This document shows positions 1 through 12,394 of a DNA stretch of 64,000 nucleotides, one piece after another. Within the stretch, counting starts at the first letter, position 1. Each line of letters opens with the position of its first letter. Below the pieces are notes generated by a model, which was not told the DNA's origin, ran no database searches, and saw only the letters and a program-made list of their open reading frames with translations. Source of the stretch: Chamaecrista fasciculata (Eukaryota; Streptophyta; Magnoliopsida; Fabales; Fabaceae); the NCBI GenBank assembly GCA_003254925.1, contig QANZ01047025.1, positions 62,001 to 126,000 on the forward strand, written 5' to 3'. The position numbers and the translations under genes were made by a program.

Positions 1-524
1 CAAAGTGAAATCGGGTAAGAGTAAGAGTCTTTATATGCTATTGTTAATATACGAGAAAGAGGTGGAAAGTAATTATGATAATTATAACTACTTAATCTCT
101 AAGAGGATCCCTTATCAATGATGTATTTTACACTTGTAATTTTTTAATAATGAATTCAACAACTATTTTTTTTATATAAGTGATTTTATATATAATATAA
201 AGTATAACTTTTTATGAATTAGAAATGAAATTGACATGTACAATAATTTTATATATATCATTAATTTCATATCCTAATCCTCCTAATCCTAATCCTAATC
301 CTAATAGATTACAAAATTCGCACCTTGGGTATTAAAAGTTCGGACCAAACAAGAAAGGGCATTACTTACGTTGTAGGTCCCTACTTCACTCTCCATCCTC
401 TTAAATTCACAATAAATTTGATTTTTCTATAAAAAAAGACAATAAATTTGATTTGACAAAATTGATAATACACAATTCAATGAATATTGGTACAATTTTG
501 TTTCTATATATATATATATATTTT
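1..524. other. AT-rich intergenic sequence
   Basis: No gene is visible. The stretch has a short array of about six CCTAAT-like units near 272-303 and a TA-dinucleotide run at 504-521 that forms the left border of the next element. Confidence 0.6.
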
Positions 525-2793
525 GAGTAAACTAACTTCCGGTCCCTGAATTTTGGACGCGGTGACATGTAGGTCCCTGAATTTTACACATTGTACTAGC
601 CGGTCCCCGAAATTTGCAAACGCCTAACTAATTGGTCCCTCCGTCATATTGGCGTTACAAAAATGCTGACGTGGCCATAACAGACGCTGATGTGTCCCGT
701 TATGCGCTGACATGTCCCATTATGTCCACGTCAGCACCCGTTATATTAAAAAAAAAGCTGCCACGTCATAAAATAGCGACACATCAGCATTTTCTTATTG
801 CACTTATAGGTCCCTCATCCATTTTTATTTCATTATTCTCAATTCCCTCTCTTTTTCATAATCTTCATTCATTTTAGTCCCAAATCCTCAAAATAAAATT
901 GTAAAGTGTCCCAAAACTCTTTCAAACATTCCACTTTATTAGTCCTTAAAAATATTTAAAACCCTAAACCCCCAAACCCTAAACCCAGAACCCGAAAACC
1001 CCAAACCCTAAACCCTTAAAAAAAGTTTGAGTTCAACAATTAGGTCCTTGACCCATTTTTATTCCATTTATTCTCAATTCCCCTCTTTTTCATCATCTTC
1101 ATTCATTTTAGTCCCAAATCCTCAAAATAAAATTGTAAAGTGTCACCAAACTCTTTAAAACCCTAAATACTTAATCCTAAAATCCTAAACCCTAAGTCCC
1201 TAAATATCCTAAAACTTAATTTTTTTAATCTTCAAGTTCATTTTCCCAACTTTTTTTAAAAAAAAATTCATCATCTTCAACAATTGATCTTCATCTTCAC
1301 TGTCACTCTCCAAATTTCACACTTCTCCGACCCTAAATCCCTCAACGTCTCCAACCCTCAACATCTTCCAAATCAATTTCATCATCTTCATCGAATCAAT
1401 TTCATCATCCTCAACGTCTTCCAAATCAATTCCAAATCAATTTCTGATTTTGTGCATGAGACGTAAGGAGGGTTTGGGGATTTCATCGAATCCGCAAGAA
1501 GATATGTAAGGAGGGTGTGGGGATTCTGAGCAAACCAAAGAAAATCATTTTAAGCCAATTGAAGTCGAGAGAGAGAATAATGGGTTTGGTGTTTTTATGG
1601 GATAAAACCATTTCAAGGAGGTTTTTTAGGGATTCTGAGCAAACCGAAGAAAACCATTTCAATTTTTGTTCGATTTCATCTTCTCTAAACGGTGAATATT
1701 GTAGTTTTGATAGAATCTCGCGATCGAATCTGGTTGAAAATCTCACGAAAGAAACGCGCGATCTGGGTCTCTCTTTTTCTAGATTTTATTTGTTTTTAAG
1801 TTTCTGGGGAGGAAATTGGAGATGAAGGATGGGTATGATGATGATGAAGAAGAAAAGAGGAAGATGAAGATTGAAGATGATGAATGATGAAGATTTAAGA
1901 AAAATGAGGGGTTTAGGGTTTAGGGTTTGAAATTTTAGGGGTTTGGGGTTTAGGTTTTTTGAGTTTAGGGTTTAGGATTTAGGGTTTTTTGAATTTTTTT
2001 TAGGGTTTAAGGGTGAAGATGAAATGAATTGATGAAGATGAAAAAGATGATTAAAAAAAATTTAGGGGGTTTAGGGATTAAAATAAAATTAGGGATTTAT
2101 GTTAAATTGGGAAGATGAAGATGAAGATTAAAATTTTTTTTAAGTTTTAGAGGTTTAGGGTTTAAGGTTTTTAATATTTTTAAGGACTAAATTGGAATGT
2201 TTGAAAGAGCTTTTGGGACACTTTGCAATTTTATTTTGAGCATTTGGGACTAAAATGAATGAAGATGATGAAAAAGAGGGGGAATTGATAATAATGGAAT
2301 AAAAATGGGTCAATGACCTAATTGTTGAACTCAGACTTTTTTTTAGGGTTTTGGGTTTTGGGTTTTAGGGCTTAGGGTTTTAAATATTTTTAAGGACTAA
2401 ATTGGAATGTTTGAAAGAGTTTTGGGACATTTTACAATTTTATTTTGAGGATTTGGGACTAAAATGAATGAAGATGATGAAAAAGATGAGGAATTGAGAA
2501 TAATGTAATAAAAAATGGGTGAGGGACCTATAAGTACAATGAGGAAATACTAATGTGTCGTTATTTTATGACGTGACAGCTTTTTTTATTTTTTTTTAGA
2601 ATATAACAAGTGCTGACGTGGACATAACGAGATACGTCAGCGCGTAACGGGACACATCAGTATCCCTTATGGCCACGACAACATTTTTGTAACGCAACAT
2701 GATGGAAGGACCAATTAGTTAGGCCTTTGCAAATTTTAGGGACCGACTAGTACACTTTGTAAAATTCAGGGATTGCGTCAAGTTAGTTGAGTC
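525..2793. repeat. 2.27-kb foldback element with ~600-bp inverted arms
   Basis: The left end (GAGTAAACTAACTT at 525) and the reverse complement of the right end (GACTCAACTAACTT, ending 2793) match. Similarity continues inward for several hundred bases: the arms share blocks on 'ggtccctgaatttt', on 'ctgacgtgg' and on a motif at 806-960 that recurs inverted at 2170-2290 and 2380-2530. Each arm carries telomere-like CCCTAAA units (958-1018 left; GGGTTTAG units 1908-1990 and 2343-2375 right). The centre (about 1280-1830) has short open frames with no recognisable domain. Long terminal inverted repeats without a transposase suit a non-autonomous MULE or foldback element. A target-site duplication is not clear because both flanks are TA repeats. 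Confidence 0.75.
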
Positions 2794-3546
2794 TATATAT
2801 ATTCAATAATTTAAACGTACGGGGAATGGAGATAGCTCAACAAATGTCTTAATATATTAATAAGTTGTTACCTCATGATAACTAAAATACCTGTAATGTT
2901 ATGTCACACGATAGAGTAGTGTACATGTTTAAATTATTTCATATGTTACTAACTTTATTTTTTTATTTCTTTTATATTTGTTTTGAAAATTTTACAATCA
3001 GATTTCGATACATATATATAGAAATAATGCATAAGCTTGAAAAACTATGTTATAATATGCTATTTTTTTTTTTAAAAAAAAAAGGAAACCAAATTATATT
3101 TTAAATTGATGTTTCTATCAATCAAATTATATATATTTATAATTCTACCAAAAAAATTATATATTTATAAAACATAATTTAGTTAAACATAAAGTGAATT
3201 GATTTACAAATTAAAAAACTTACATATATAAAGGATTTTTTTTTTCTGGAAAGGTACAAGGTTATTAGTTTTTTTTGTCAACTTGATATTCAAAATTGTC
3301 TCAATAATTTAGATTTGATGCGTACTTAACCATACTGTGAGAGTTTTCTTATAAAATAATTATATTTACAAAGTCTTAAATTCAAAACCTGACTTAATAA
3401 TCCTACTAACAAGGGTTAGATGTTAGGAGGATTATTAATCTATTTATTTTAGAGTAACTATAATTTTATGTCTATATATACTCATCCAATAATTAAAGCA
3501 CTTCTTTAGAGATGGAGAGAGTCCATATCACAGTATTAATAATAGG
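2794..3546. other. AT-rich intergenic sequence
   Basis: No gene or clear repeat structure is seen. Poly-A and poly-T tracts occur around 3061-3082 and 3236-3248. Confidence 0.5.
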
Positions 3547-6500
3547 TTTTTTTTTTTTGATAATACGAACAGACACTAAAGAGAAACGAAGAAATCTAAA
3601 CCTAACATAACTGATGGGGTAGAGGAATTAGCCATAAAAATCCTGAAGAAGTCCTGATGGGAGAGCGTATGGCGATTGATAACGAAACCAGCCCGAAGGT
3701 AGAAGCGAATATCATGAAGGACCAGTTTGAGAATAGCTCTGGCAGAAGTGAGACGCATTGTTTGATGAATTATGCCAGGTTTGTTGGAGGCTATATTAAC
3801 CAATGAGTCGCAAGCCAGCTCCTTCTCCCTAAGGATATCTCTGAGGACCTTTAGGACAAAAAGTTGTGGGTCCAAACTGGTACCATTAGAGCTTTTGCCA
3901 AGAAGACAACACCTACCTTGCACATAAAACAGAGAATAAACAGTAGTAATTCGTCTGATCTTGCGGATGAGTAGAAAGACAGTTGGGCCTGCAATGTGTG
4001 CAAGCTGACAGACTGGCCAATCTGAAGATGACCGGTGACTCCGATGAGGAAGCAGAAAATCACCCTTATGAGTAATTTTGTCAATGTAGGATTTCCAGGA
4101 AGCTAGTACACCAATAATGGTGAGAATTGGATCCGCAGGATTACCCTCAAAAAGACGCTTATTTCTCACTGTCCATATGGTATGTAGAATAAAGAGAACC
4201 AGGCCAATAGGAGACTCGGAAAGAGAATTTGACGAAACAGAGGCATTAATAATCTCTTGTAACCAGATAGTAAGAGAATGAGCCTGGAGAATTGTTCGCA
4301 GCATCTCCGGCATAGCGCCAAACCAGATTGCCCTGGAGAAGTCACAGTGGAGGAAGAGGTGTTCACTATCTTCAGTTTCATGGTCACAAAAAAAGCAGCC
4401 CCCCTGAATGGGCATATGGTGTCTTCTGAGGGAGTCCATTGTCGGTAGGGCATTGTTAAGGAGTCGCCAAACAAAGAGAAGTATCCTAGGAGGTACTTGA
4501 ATCTTCCAAAAAGCATCCCAGCGGAGGTCTTGCCTCTCACTAGACGCCAAGGCTGCTTGATTTGAAAGCAGTCAGGAGTAGCCTACAGCCACTGAGTAGT
4601 TACCATTAGGGGAGCCTGCCCAAATAAGTTGATCCGGGCTGTCTGTGAAAGAAATAGGAGTCTTCATAATATCATCAGCAGTAGATGGATCAAAACATTG
4701 AAGAATCTTTGTTCTATCCCAACCCCCATGAGCCGAGGAACGAAGGTCACTAACCTACTGGAAATTAGTCGACAATGAAAGTAAGGGCCGGTACCAGAAC
4801 TTAGATCCAATGGGAATTTGGGTGCCAGAGCCTACATTCCATTTAAGATGATCAAAAATAAGACTACTCAGTTGGGTGGTTGGAACCATGTCATTTTCTA
4901 AGGAACCATGAAAGTATTTACCAATGATCCAACGACTAGTCAAAGAGTCTAGATGGCAGTAAATGTTCCATAATTGCTTAGCTAAAAGGGCTTGATTGGT
5001 AAGAGAAAAACGCCGGAAGCCCAAACGACCCTGTTTCTTAGGTCGACAGAGATTTGTGTATGCCGACAAGTGCATTTTTTGCCGATCCTGCTTAAAACCC
5101 CAAAAGAGATTGGCAAGAACTATATCAAACTTCCGAGCCGTATAAAGGGGGAATTTAAAAACCAACATCTGATATAGAGGAAGACTTTGCAGGACAGAAG
5201 TTGCAATAGTTAAACGTCCAGCCTGTGAGAGCAACTTAGACTTCCAACCAGATAATTTGGTATTAAAACGGTCCAGAAGCTCATTGAAAAGATCCGCCTG
5301 TTTGGTATCATGATCCAGAGTGGACCCCAAATAGCGGCCTAAGGTTGGTGCATAACTTACCCCAAGAGAAGAAGCAAGCAAACGCTTATGAAGTCTAGGA
5401 ACATTGGGGGAGAAAATAATTCTTGACTTTGACTTATTAATGTCTTGCCCTGCAATCCTTGCGTAATGGTGAAGAGTCTGAGCAACGGCTTGGCAGGAGT
5501 CCATTGTGGGTTGGAAGAAAAGGATGACATCATTTGCATACATAAGATGGGTAATAGCAGGACATCGACCCCCAAAGAAAATTCCTTTAATTTTCTTATG
5601 ATCCTCCAACTTTAGAAGCATACATGACAACACATTAGCACAGAAAATGAAAAGATATGGAGAAAGAGGATCACCCTGACGAATACCACATTGAGGCAGG
5701 AAGTTACCCATCACCTGACCATTCAGAAGAAGAGTATATGAAACAGACCGAACAGAGTTCATTAAAAGACGGATCCAGTGAGTCGGAAAATGCATGATGT
5801 TGAGAACCGCTTCGAGAAAATTCCAGGAAATTTTGTCATAAGCTTTAGCAATGTCCAATTTAAGAGCACACCAATGTTTCTTTCTCTTCTTATTTCGTTG
5901 GATGAAGGTCATCAACTCCGAAGCCAAGATGATGTTATCAGTGATCGACCACCCCTTGATAAAACCATTTTGGAAGGGCGTGATGACTTTATCCATCAAA
6001 GGTTGGAGTCTGTTAACTAGACACTTCGAAATAATCTTATAGACCGTGTTACACAGACCTATAGGCCTGAGGTCTTTGAAAGTATTGGGCACAGGAATTT
6101 TGGGGATGAGTGTTATGAGTGTCTTATTCAATTCCTTCAAGAAATGACCTCTTGTGAGGAAAGAAAGAACAGCATGAGAGACATCCGACTTCACTAACTC
6201 CCAGTAGTGATGAAAAAATAAAGCAGGGAATCCATCAGGACCTGGTGCTTTATCACCTTTAATTTGTGAGACAGCCACATCAATGTCCTGTTGCGTGAAC
6301 GGTTGTGAGAGCCAAGATAAATCTTCCTGTTGTAATGAAGGAATCTGGAAGTCCCTGAGATCTTCAACAATATCAGGAACCAGAAGGTCATTCTGGCGGG
6401 AGTAAATATTTGCAAAATAATCTTTCGCCATTTGTTCAATCTGAGAGTAGTCATCAATCCATTTTCCAGAGGCGTCCCTAATTTGGGTGATGCGGTTCTG

Positions 6501-6590
6501 GATGCGCCTCTTGTTGACCACCGCATGAAAATACTTGGTGTTACGATCCCCGTGAAGTAACCAGAGTTGCTTAGCCTTTTGAGCCCACAG
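3547..6590 (-). mobile_element. LINE (non-LTR retrotransposon), cut at an assembly gap
   Basis: Read on the minus strand, the element ends in a 12-base poly(A) tract (3547-3558) just after the last open frame, as expected for a LINE 3' end. It carries reverse transcriptase, a zf-RVT domain and a degenerate RNase H-like tail. The 5' end, with the apurinic endonuclease, is missing: the open frame runs straight into the single N at 6591, beyond which unrelated sequence starts. The truncation therefore coincides with an assembly join and may not be biological. Target-site duplications cannot be checked. Confidence 0.85.
3576..6590 (-). pseudogene. LINE ORF2: reverse transcriptase + zf-RVT, two in-frame stops
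   Basis: One reading frame spans the whole interval, broken only by TAG at 4755-4757 and TGA at 4572-4574. The frame is open from the gap and starts with the pre-RT segment containing HGDRNTKYFHAVVNKRRIQ, typical of plant LINEs. RT landmarks follow in order: KAPGPDGFP, LIPK, DLRPIGLCN, KLDIAKAYD, GIRQGDPLSPYLF. The catalytic YADD box reads YAND, so one of the two metal-binding aspartates is lost. Downstream are the zf-RVT region (WRLLNNALPT with C-x2-C...H-x4-H-x3-C, about 4340-4450) and a decayed RNase H-like tail. Two stops plus the YAND change make an active enzyme unlikely. The copy is otherwise well preserved, so it is probably a fairly recent insertion. Confidence 0.88.
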
Positions 6591-6591
6591 N

Positions 6592-6730
6592 CATTTTAAA
6601 GTAAAAAAAATATTTTTATATTATTATACTTATAAATATATGTCGAATGGGTGTCGGATACAGGCACATATCCGTATCCGACACAGTAACACGTTCTGAA
6701 AATGAAGTATCTATACTTCATAGTTACTAC
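6592..6730. repeat. Partial copy of the GACAC-rich interspersed repeat
   Basis: The segment with 'gtcgaatgggtgtcggata' and 'ccgacacagtaacacg' resembles the end of the repeats at 43,750-44,085 and 46,900-47,215. Only that end is present; the rest is absent at the N at 6591. Confidence 0.5.
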
Positions 6731-7171
6731 TGTACTGTTATCATTGTCACACTATTATGATCATAGTTATCACTATTGTTATAAGTTAATGTTTGTGTTT
6801 TTTTAATTAAACCTAATTAAATAAGAATTTGAGGCAACTCAAATGGTGTAGTTGAGTGATAGGGATTCATTTATCCCTAATGGAATGTCAAACGTTCAAC
6901 TCTCAGCTTATAGAACCCTTGTTCTTTTTTGTTTTTAAAAAAGTGTTGGAGGCCCAAAATGTCTTTTTTTTTTCTTTATCAACTCCAAAAACGCCTACTG
7001 TTTCGATCAGAAAAAAACAAAGAGAGAAGGAAATTAGATGAAGCATTTAATGGAGACCAATTAATCTGAAATAAACTAAGTCCAAATACAAGCCCAATGA
7101 TATTCATAAGGTCCTAAAGCAAGGCTTATATGTGAAAGACATTTGAACCGATATATATATATATATATGAG
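6731..7171. other. Intergenic sequence
   Basis: No supported gene. A short open frame around 6856-7041 lacks any domain and has ordinary AT-rich composition. Confidence 0.5.
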
Positions 7172-7412
7172 TAAGTCTATAATGCAAACTTTAATTCTTG
7201 ACATGAGATGTAATGGGTCATGAGTCAATAAAATAATGACACATGGAAGAGTTAGTTGTATGTAAGTAGTGGTGTGACTCCATACACAATTGTGATTGGT
7301 TAAAAAATTTATTATTTTTCAACATTAAATTATATCAATGGCTATAATTATGCCACATTAACATTTGCATCCTATGTCAAGAATCAAACTTTGCATCTTA
7401 GACTAACCCTAT
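7172..7412. mobile_element. MITE with ~30-bp terminal inverted repeats
   Basis: The left end begins GTCTATAATGCAAAC and the reverse complement of the right end begins GTCTAAGATGCAAAG. Both continue into 'TTGATTCTTGACAT'-like sequence, giving about 30 bp of inverted repeat with few mismatches. There is no coding capacity in about 230 bp. TAA flanks both ends at the GTCTA/TAGAC borders, which could be a Tourist-like 3-bp duplication, but the shared flank with the related copy at 25,409 makes the exact border uncertain. Confidence 0.7.
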
Positions 7413-7482
7413 GTTGATGTGAAATTTCGGTCGGTCAAAATTAGACAATTAAAATTAAAAAAATCAAAGAAATAACTTCTCA

Positions 7483-7762
7483 TCCACTATTCTCTCTTCC
7501 CATTCATTTCCCTTACACACTAAGTATAACTTCCCATTTCTTTAAAAAAAAAATATATAACTTCTTTCACCACTACTCGCATAATATTCAATGTATCTAA
7601 ATAATTATATTATTATGAGATCATTTTTTTTGTGTTTTTAATTATTAATATCAAAATATAACAAAATTATCTATTTTTATTTTTTATATGATTTTATATT
7701 TTTAATTATTTAAAACTTTAAATACATATTTGTGTGGCCGTTAAGGGGCGTAAAGCCCTTAG
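7483..7762 (+). mobile_element. Degenerate short Helitron
   Basis: The 3' end (7730-7762) is homologous to the better end at 8130-8165: a hairpin-like GTGTGGCC...GGGGCG and a terminal TTAG in place of CTAG, followed by T. A candidate 5' end, A|TCCACTATTC, lies at 7483. The hairpin has lost pairing, so this is an old copy. The 3' end is more certain than the 5' end. Confidence 0.4.
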
Positions 7763-7985
7763 TGTATATATATATATGAAAGACATAATAATTCTATCTT
7801 TACAACAATGTTCAAATCATAAGTTTTATTTATATTAGGAAGTAATGTTAGGAAGTTTTGCAAGATCTTTTTTTTTTCCAAATATACTTTTCATAAAAAA
7901 TTATATTCGAAGTATTATCGGTTATTAAATATAAGCACTCCTCTTAAAAAAAAAATATAAGCACTCCTCTTAATAAAAGTTTAAA

Positions 7986-8165
7986 TCTTATATTATATGA
8001 CTCAACCTCTTTCTGGTCGTCCATGTTTAAAACTATAGTCTATGAAATTAAAAATAAGAGAAAATTAACTATTTGGTCTCTCTTTCTTTACTAAGTTAAC
8101 AATTTAGTCCCTTATTTATTTTACATACATATTTGCGTGCCCATTAGGGCACGCAAAGCTCCTAG
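7986..8165 (+). mobile_element. 180-bp non-autonomous Helitron
   Basis: It starts A|TCTTATATTATATG and ends with a subterminal hairpin (TGCGTGCCC, loop ATTA, GGGCACGCA) followed six bases later by CTAG|T. These are the Helitron hallmarks: 5' TC, a 3' hairpin before CTRR, insertion between A and T, no target duplication. Its 5' end resembles that of the Helitron at 46,350-46,634; both have 'TATATTATATG' followed by 'TTCTGGTCGTCC'. Confidence 0.8.
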
Positions 8166-8315
8166 TATAAATATATTATTTTATAGCATATTAATTCATT
8201 TTACTAGACTCAACCAAAATAAATATGCTAATATATATACATATGAAGTTCATTTTATATTATAAACTACAACTTCTTGTATGAAACTACAACTTCTTGT
8301 TGTTTTATATTAGTT

Positions 8316-8650
8316 AAATGTATAAAATTTCTTTGAATTTTGGTCATTGTATGAAAAATTCTTTGAACTTTGAAATTGATAAAAGGCTCAATGAACTTTT
8401 ATTATGTATAGATGACACATTTTGTTCAAATTTTCATTGAAAAATAACATTTCAAACTTTTTTTTATTAATAATTGAAAAAATGTTTAAATTTTAAATTC
8501 ATATCAATAAAAATATAATAATAATTATAAAATATGAAAAAAAAATAATGTTTTCAATGAAAAATTAACGAATTTTTTTTTTGTAAAATTAAAAGTTTAA
8601 TGATTCGTTTAAACAATTTTTTATATTCTAAAGATTTTTTTATACATTAG
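8316..8650. repeat. Weak inverted-repeat element
   Basis: 'aatgtataaaatttctttga' at the left pairs roughly with 'aaagatttttttatacatt' at the right, about 330 bp apart, around an AT-rich centre. It may be an old MITE. The similarity is too low to fix its borders. Confidence 0.35.
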
Positions 8651-9839
8651 AAGCCTTATAGTTGAGATTTGTCACAACCTTGATGATTTGGAGCTGATTT
8701 GGCCAATTAAATTCTGACACGTGCCACCAAATGATGCTAATATGACTTGAAAATGACACGTAGAATTGTAGAAATGTACTTAGTTCTTTTATTATTTTTC
8801 AATGAAAAAAAATCCACTTAGTTGTTGGATATTCTAGAAAGTTCAGAAAGTATAATCCCACGAGTAAAGGGAAAAAAGAAAACAAATTAAAGTATCAAAA
8901 ACATTTATTACATATGGTTGTGAGTTAACCTGTGATTGGATTAAATCGCACCTTCTATTATTTTTCTTTTTGGTGTGACGCAACTGTTGCAATTGATAGT
9001 TGGGATTACGTTAGCCATGATCTCATCACACCTCCCCATCATAAATCTTCATTATTGGTCCATTCCAATTTCCAAACTTAAAGAAAAGTTTTAAAACTTT
9101 TAATTCGGTTGAAGTACATTAAGAAGTGTTTTTCTATCAAATAGTGTTACTAAATTTATTAAAATGTATGGGGGAGGGATTTAAAGTTTAAATTGTTCTC
9201 TCCTGATTGAATAATATTAGTCGTCCTCTATATTGTTATATGAATAAAGTGAAAGAAATTTATGATTTAACAAAAAAAATGTATTGTTATTTTTAAAAAA
9301 TCTAAAATAATGAACAATAAATAATACCATTTATTTATTTTCCAGTTCCTTGTATTTTTATTTTACTCTTTTAAAATTTTATAAATTAAATATTAACAAA
9401 AATGAACTCATCAATTGGGGTGTTGTCTCTGAACTACAGTTTCTTTTGGTGATGAGAACTAAACTACTTTTTAAGTGTCTTATGATTCATGTGTTTATGC
9501 GTCTAGTCGGAATATTTTTACAATTTTCTTCTAGAAGTATTTCATCCCTCGTCTATTTGTATATATTATATAAATTTAACTTTGATATTTAAGTACATGA
9601 CAAAATTAAGCAATAATGCTAGTTTAAGACTTTAAGTTATCTTGTTAACTATTTCCCATTTGACTATCATCTCTTATATAATTATAAGTTAATAAATGTT
9701 TTAGTATTATAAATATTTTAATTTTATTTTGAAAAGAAAAAATTATAAATCTTAATTATTAAAGTATCAATTACAATTAATATAATATGATCATTCTATT
9801 AAATATACTAAAAGAAATATAATAATAAGCATGTGAGAA
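8651..9839. other. AT-rich intergenic sequence
   Basis: No gene, RNA gene or convincing repeat is seen. An open frame at 9350-9592 has no recognisable domain and a composition like its surroundings. Confidence 0.5.
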
Positions 9840-10215
9840 AATTATTGATTTAATCAGTGAAAGCCTTGAGTTGGTTCATTTCAAAATTTTACATTGGACA
9901 AATTAAAATGAGAGAGGGTGAGAGGTTTGTATAAATAGGAGTGAGATATGAGCTTTTAAGGTATCATAACTTACACAAATATCTTAAAGGGTGTAATGGA
10001 GTTTGGGTAGTTGTGTGTCATTTGTGAGAGATGTTATAATTTTTTCTAATAAAAAATTATATTGAGTAGGGTTTGTAATTTTGTTAGTGCAAAAATTACA
10101 AATAGTGAAGTTTGTTCCAACGTGATCGTGGAGTAGGTATTGAGACACCGAACCACGTTAAATTTTTTTGTGTGTTTCTCTTTTTTCTTTATTTATCGTG
10201 TGGGTTATGCATCTG
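9840..10215 (+). mobile_element. Copia-like LTR remnant
   Basis: The segment has the order of a plant Ty1/copia LTR: a TATA box (TATAAATAGG, about 9930), a polyadenylation-like AATAAAAAATT near 10,048, then the common LTR 3' region 'ccgaaccacgttaaattt' with T-rich sequence, ending CCCAACA at 10,213. No internal coding region adjoins it, so it would be a solo or broken LTR. The left border and target duplication are not clear. Confidence 0.5.
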
Positions 10216-11702
10216 CCCAACAAAAATATCATAAATATAGTTGAAATGATAAAACTTAAAGATTTAGTTTATAAAATATGACATTGTAATTAGTTTAAGT
10301 TGAATTTAACAGAAGTGATTAATCTTCCACACACTGTTGATAAGACATTAATTTACTCTAAATCTCATGTGATCTTAAACTATACACAAATAAAAAGTAC
10401 AAAAAAAAACCTCATATCTTGACATGACTTAATTACAATTGCAAGAAAATTAGATTTTTTCATTAAAATTTTAATTAACATATTTAACAAAATATTAAAT
10501 TGATTGTAATGTCATTATTGTAAAATTATAAATTATAATTTGCTTGTTTTGAATATCTTATAAGTTATAATATCTTTGAAAGCTAATTCTATATTTAATT
10601 TTGTTCAGATAAATGAAGTGATTAAAAAGTTCGTATGGAGAATCTTTTACTGCCTCTTATGCTAGTTTATTAAAGTTTAATTTGTGCACGTGCTCATGGC
10701 CAAGGACACCTAACATAGTTTGACTAATGGTTAATTGTATATTTCTTTTAGGTCTACTAAAGAAAATGCAAATTATATGGCTTTTAATTTAGAAAATTGT
10801 TTTTTTTTTTGAAAAAGAAATAGCTAAATGAAATATACGTAAGACAAGAGAAAAATGTACTATTTTATTCGGTCTTTCGATTAAAATTAATTTATTTTTT
10901 TATAAGGACAATTTGTTATTAGTTGTGTTTTTTTTTTGTTGGCCGAAATTTGTTTGTTGTGTTTGTTTGTTCTTCAATTAAAAAAAAATGAGGGTCAAGT
11001 TTGACGTGAATATGTACAATTTAATTTCGATCATAAATATATTCCCATTTTAAACTATATTGTAACGAAAACATGAGTTGTTATTTCTATATATAGGTTA
11101 TAGGGAGGGATGAAGTGTGCATTAACTAACATTATTCTCGTGAACAAAATGAGAAGATAATACATATACAAATAACAATTGTGAACATTTTGTATTAAGA
11201 CTTCTCTATTATATTAATATAGATCACAAGTTTGAACGAGCAAACTTCAGAACAAGAAAGTAAAGGATGACCAATTCTATGATTTATGATATAGTATATA
11301 TCATGGCTTTAAAATTGCCATTTGTCATCTTAAATACTTAAACCATTTTCTCTGACTTCTTCATTTCAATGGATCTACACTTTAATTTGTTGACCATGTT
11401 GAGCAATATATATATATACATAGCCATAGCTGATGGCTTATTTGTCGGAAATCATCACCAAATTTCAATATTTACACTTCACACACAGCATGAAAAACGA
11501 GATGTTCTATTCTTTTTCTAGACGTTCACAATCAAAAGTTTTCTAATAATATCAAATGCGTGTAGTTTCTCTCTCTTTCCCCGACTCATTTTTTTTCCTA
11601 AATGATGTGGTACCAAAAGTGACTTTTCTCTCTCATATCTGTCGCATTTTCTTTCATGAATTGTAATTTTTCTTTTTAAAAAGAAAAGTCATGTTATTAA
11701 AA
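10216..11702. other. AT-rich intergenic sequence
   Basis: No supported gene. Mostly A/T-rich DNA with homopolymer tracts. Confidence 0.5.
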
Positions 11703-12370
11703 GATGGGCAAAAGACGATCTATAATATTTGGATTCAGTTTTAGTTATGCCCCTAACGTTTGTTTTGTGTCAGTTATATTTCAAATGTGAAATGTTGATG
11801 TCAATTATAGGGCCAAAGACGGTCTATTATACCTTAAATTCAATTTTTTGGGCCAAATAGTCCTATTCTGATCCCTCAAGTTTCATCAAAGTTCTGTTTT
11901 GGACCCTTAACTCTCTGACGAACTTTTTGGCGAGATACACGACAGCCCCAACAACTACGAAAACTCCTAATCCAAGGTTTTTTTACCTCTCGAGTTCAAT
12001 TACAGCTTCCATTTTGCAAAAAAATGACTGGCAAGCCGTCAAAAAATTACATAGTCGTCGAAAAATTACACAATCACCGAAATCATATTTTCGGTCATTT
12101 GTTCGCAAAATGAAGGCCTTCATTGAACTCAGGAGGTCAAAAAACCTTAGATCAGGAGTTTTCGTAGTCGTCGGGGCCACCGTGTATCTCGCCACAAAGT
12201 TCGCGCAGAGACTTGAGGGACCAAAACGAAACTTTGAACAAACTTGAGGGACCAAAATAGGACTTTGGCCCAAAAAAATTGAGGTTAAGGTATAATTGAC
12301 ATCGACATTTCACATTGAGGGCATAATTGACACAAAACAAACGTTACGTGACGAAGGCCTCTGCCTTATC
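11703..12370. repeat. Long inverted-repeat (foldback) element
   Basis: The left arm (about 11,703-11,990) and the right arm (about 12,100-12,370) are inverted copies; 'cgtttgttttgtgtcagtta' on the left pairs with 'attgacacaaaacaaacg' on the right. The pairing includes blocks such as 'gcgagatacac' and 'cgaaaactcctaatc'. Because the arms are nearly identical, open frames on the two strands encode similar peptides (shared core APTTTKTP), a by-product of the palindrome. No transposase is present. Confidence 0.75.
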
Positions 12371-12394
12371 ATTTTAGACAATTTTTTTTTTGCC

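Noticed and set aside
958-1018. CCCTAAA units as a real telomere or interstitial telomeric array
   Set aside because: The units are irregular and mirrored in the other arm of a foldback element, so they belong to the element.
11927-12340. Similar frames on opposite strands as a possible gene pair
   Set aside because: They are mirror products of an inverted repeat.
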